Positions 43,558 to 45,446 of a stretch of 45,446 bases of DNA are shown piece after piece (position 1 is the stretch's first letter; every line of letters starts with the position of its first letter). The stretch is from Proteiniphilum sp. UBA4977. Its GTDB lineage: Bacteria > Bacteroidota > Bacteroidia > Bacteroidales > Dysgonomonadaceae. The notes below the pieces were generated by a model. It saw only the letters and a program-made list of their open reading frames with translations. It was not told the origin of the DNA and ran no database searches. Made by a program: the position numbers and the translations under genes. Where the stretch lies: assembly GCA_002398565.1 (NCBI GenBank), contig DGZP01000087.1, positions 1-45,446 of the forward strand. Reading direction: 5' to 3'.

Positions 43558-43641
43558 TTCCAATTTATTGATTAATCCTAACAATCCGGGCTGTTTTTAC
43601 ATTTTATAGCACGGCAAACTAATACACTGATAAAGAATTAA

Positions 43642-45093
43642 TTACTTTACCATTTCAGAGTGATAAAAGAAGGCGGGAGTGCTCACCTCACTTTCATTGT
43701 GATAGGAATCGGAAACGGTAATATAGTAATAGAATGCCTCGTCGGTGTCTGGGACAATAAGATTTATCAGAGGTTGCTTCAAGCCCACAGCAAGGATGTT
43801 TTCTGCTTTGTCGGTACTGAGTTCTTCGCTATCGCTCCTGTACACATTAAAGGTAACCCTGGCATCCTGATTTTCAACCTCCCACTTCAGCTGAAACGAG
43901 CCATCCGACATTTTTTCAGCCCTCAGGTCGTAAGGTTTCCCGGGTACCGAATCAGAAAGCCAGATCATTGCAGGAAGCTTTGCCGGATATTTGTAATATT
44001 TCTCCAATGCCTGAAGAATCCCCTTGGTATTTGACAATACATTTTCGGTGCGGAAATAGGCCTGCCCTTCGGCATTTTTCATGCGGGTATAGTCTATCTG
44101 ATTCAGAATATCCTGTTGCGACCATCCAAGCTCAATCATCTGATATGCTCCCAAGCCCGGTACCACGATTCGCCCGTTCCCATGATTCAGCCAATCATCA
44201 ACATAGGGATAAAACAGTTTATCCTTGTAATACATCATCGGGTAAACGGCATCGTGTATTCCCGTTTTCATCCATTTACCGGCATCCTGATACACTGTTT
44301 CAAAAGCTGTCCAGCCATATCCGTACCCCCCCAGCGAACGGTACCTTCCCAGGGGTGAACTGCTTACCTGTACCCATGGCTTTAATTCCTTCACTTTCTC
44401 GTATGTTTTCTTTACAAAGCGGGTAATGTTGTCCCTTCGCCAGTCGGCCCGGGTTTTTCCTTTGCCGTATAGACGGTACATTCCATCATCGGGAAATTGT
44501 CCCCTGTTATCGGGATAACGGATATAATCGAAATGAACGCCGTCCACATCGTAGTGGGTAACAACTTCTTCAATAATGGAGAGGAGATAGTCATCCGTTC
44601 TTGGATTACCCGGATCCAGAAACCATTCACCTTTAAATTTTTTTGTAATGGAAGGATTCTTTCTGGTGACCGATGACATACCCAGACTCTTCACATGTTT
44701 GTCCCCGCCCAAAGGATAGGTAACAATCCAGGCATGACACTCCAATCCCCGCTTATGACATTCCTCGACGACCAACGCCAGCGGGTCGAATTTTCCAGCA
44801 CCTCCGGCCGTCACGATCATGGACGACATGGGTTCTATCCGGGAATTATAAAAAACTTCACCCCGTGTCCTCACCTGGAACATCACGGTGTTAAAATTGT
44901 TCTTTTTCAGATTGTCCAGAATGGAAATCAGCTCTTTTTTTTGTTCACCCTGACTGGTTCTGCTTCGTGGCCAGTCCAGTCCATAGTTCGTGGTCAGCCA
45001 TACAGCCCTCACTTCTGTTGCCGGCAGACCGGACGAAAAAATTCCGGATGCGAAACACAACAAAAAGATGAGCAAAATCACTATTTTGTTCAT
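43642..45093 (-). CDS. Family 10-like glycosylhydrolase (GHL10)
   Basis: 483 residues with a signal peptide (about 1-25). The GHL10 (DUF187) TIM barrel begins with EVRAVWLTTNYGLDWP (27-42) and includes NTVMFQVRTRGEVFYNS (68-84) and VHFDYIRYPD (about 195-204). The C-terminal region from about 380 is fibronectin III-like (FNVYRSD). Members are exported glycosidases linked to peptidoglycan or polysaccharide cleavage; the bond cut here is unknown. Monocistronic by layout, downstream of tRNA-Gly. Confidence 0.92.
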   Translation of the reverse strand: MNKIVILLIFLLCFASGIFSSGLPATEVRAVWLTTNYGLDWPRSRTSQGEQKKELISILDNLKKNNFNTVMFQVRTRGEVFYNSRIEPMSSMIVTAGGAGKFDPLALVVEECHKRGLECHAWIVTYPLGGDKHVKSLGMSSVTRKNPSITKKFKGEWFLDPGNPRTDDYLLSIIEEVVTHYDVDGVHFDYIRYPDNRGQFPDDGMYRLYGKGKTRADWRRDNITRFVKKTYEKVKELKPWVQVSSSPLGRYRSLGGYGYGWTAFETVYQDAGKWMKTGIHDAVYPMMYYKDKLFYPYVDDWLNHGNGRIVVPGLGAYQMIELGWSQQDILNQIDYTRMKNAEGQAYFRTENVLSNTKGILQALEKYYKYPAKLPAMIWLSDSVPGKPYDLRAEKMSDGSFQLKWEVENQDARVTFNVYRSDSEELSTDKAENILAVGLKQPLINLIVPDTDEAFYYYITVSDSYHNESEVSTPAFFYHSEMVK

Positions 45094-45122
45094 TAATTAT
45101 AGACATTCTAAATTTTCACATA

Positions 45123-45130
45123 CAAACTTA
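45123..45130 (-). promoter_or_regulatory. -7 element for the GHL10 gene
   Basis: On the minus strand TAAGTTTG matches TAnnTTTG, 29 bases before the start at 45093. No clear -33 box. Confidence 0.5.
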
Positions 45131-45205
45131 CATAAAAAAATCGGTTTCCCATTGCCCGGGAAGAGGTTTTCAAGGCAAAATGACTGAGGTAGAATACAAC
45201 CCCCG

Positions 45206-45248
45206 AAAAAAAATAAAACGCTCCTCCACATGTACGTAGAAGAACGTT
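45206..45248 (-). terminator. Intrinsic terminator after tRNA-Gly
   Basis: A 13-bp stem with four G-U pairs (45236-45248 with 45217-45229), 6-base loop, then a run of T with one A on the minus strand. It begins 11 bases after the tRNA and isolates it from the GHL10 gene. Confidence 0.8.
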
Positions 45249-45258
45249 TCCAGCTTTG

Positions 45259-45331
<73 letters not shown>

Positions 45332-45377
45332 AATATTGTACCTTGTTTCACACCGCCGTGTGCATCTCTTGAATATC

Positions 45378-45446
45378 ACCTTGCCAAGGCCGGTCCCATC
45401 TCCTTTCGGGGCAAGGTCGTGCGCTACCTATCCTGAGCTACTTCCG
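45378..45446 (-). pseudogene. Broken partial copy of tRNA-Gly at the window edge
   Basis: Read on the minus strand from 45446 this repeats the 5' half of tRNA-Gly: CGGAAGTAGCTCAG, then an altered D loop, then CGACCTTGCC at 45420-45411. The 3' half does not follow: no matching anticodon stem, T arm or acceptor strand is present. Instead an 8-bp inverted repeat (45378-45385 with 45410-45417) and an inner AAGG/CCTT pair can form a hairpin. It is not a functional tRNA. The first base lies beyond the window. Confidence 0.5.

Overview
The window looks like core chromosome of a member of the Bacteroidota, most likely the order Bacteroidales and something like Dysgonomonadaceae. The evidence is: many promoters with the TAnnTTTG -7 element; Gram-negative lipoproteins and exported glycosidases; one-piece SecDF; a fur-purA pair; an ATP synthase operon starting with beta and epsilon; and the Bacteroidales family DUF4924. 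The genus is an inference. I see no transposase, integrase, phage gene, plasmid gene or CRISPR array.

Layout. 174-3292 (+): CutC-family protein and a GH20 hexosaminidase lipoprotein. 3409-5945 (-): TPR protein, DUF1080 protein, YpfJ-type zinc peptidase. 6034-6972 (+): MscS channel, divergent from the TPR group and overlapping prfC tail to tail. 6951-10049 (-): DUF4924, dTDP-4-dehydrorhamnose reductase and release factor 3 as one operon. 10122-10925 (+): metallo-beta-lactamase-fold hydrolase, then a short relic that resembles an S9-type hydrolase. 11223-16541 (+): peptidyl-dipeptidase Dcp and SecDF, each with its own terminator. 16639-16711: tRNA-Thr(CGT). 16826-23987 (+): complete F1Fo ATP synthase operon, order beta, epsilon, a four-helix membrane protein, a, c, b, delta, alpha, gamma. 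24015-26080 (-): Na+/solute symporter and EngB. 26256-27212 (+): lipid kinase. 27213-29971 (-): GNAT acetyltransferase and OvoA (ovothiol synthesis). 30163-31323 (+): YqhD-type alcohol dehydrogenase. 31391-37027 (+): tricorn-like S41 protease, PQQ-type sugar dehydrogenase lipoprotein, exported aldo/keto reductase. 37122-40948 (-): two VOC proteins, a Crp/Fnr regulator, a TIGR01777 reductase, pirin. 41006-45093 (-): membrane zinc peptidase, purA, fur, GHL10-type glycosidase. 45259-45331 (-): tRNA-Gly(GCC), with a broken partial copy at the right edge.

Functionally the region mixes housekeeping (energy coupling, protein export, translation termination, ribosome assembly, AMP synthesis) with periplasmic peptide and glycan breakdown (Dcp, S41, GH20, GHL10, DUF1080) and redox or stress functions (OvoA, YqhD, pirin, Fur). 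I found no convincing new multi-gene system. The points most worth a second look are OvoA with an altered SAM motif and no OvoB nearby, the tRNA-Gly half-copy at the right edge, the decayed hydrolase relic upstream of dcp, the CutC-hexosaminidase pairing, and a perfect 9-bp inverted repeat in the GNAT/yqhD divergent region.
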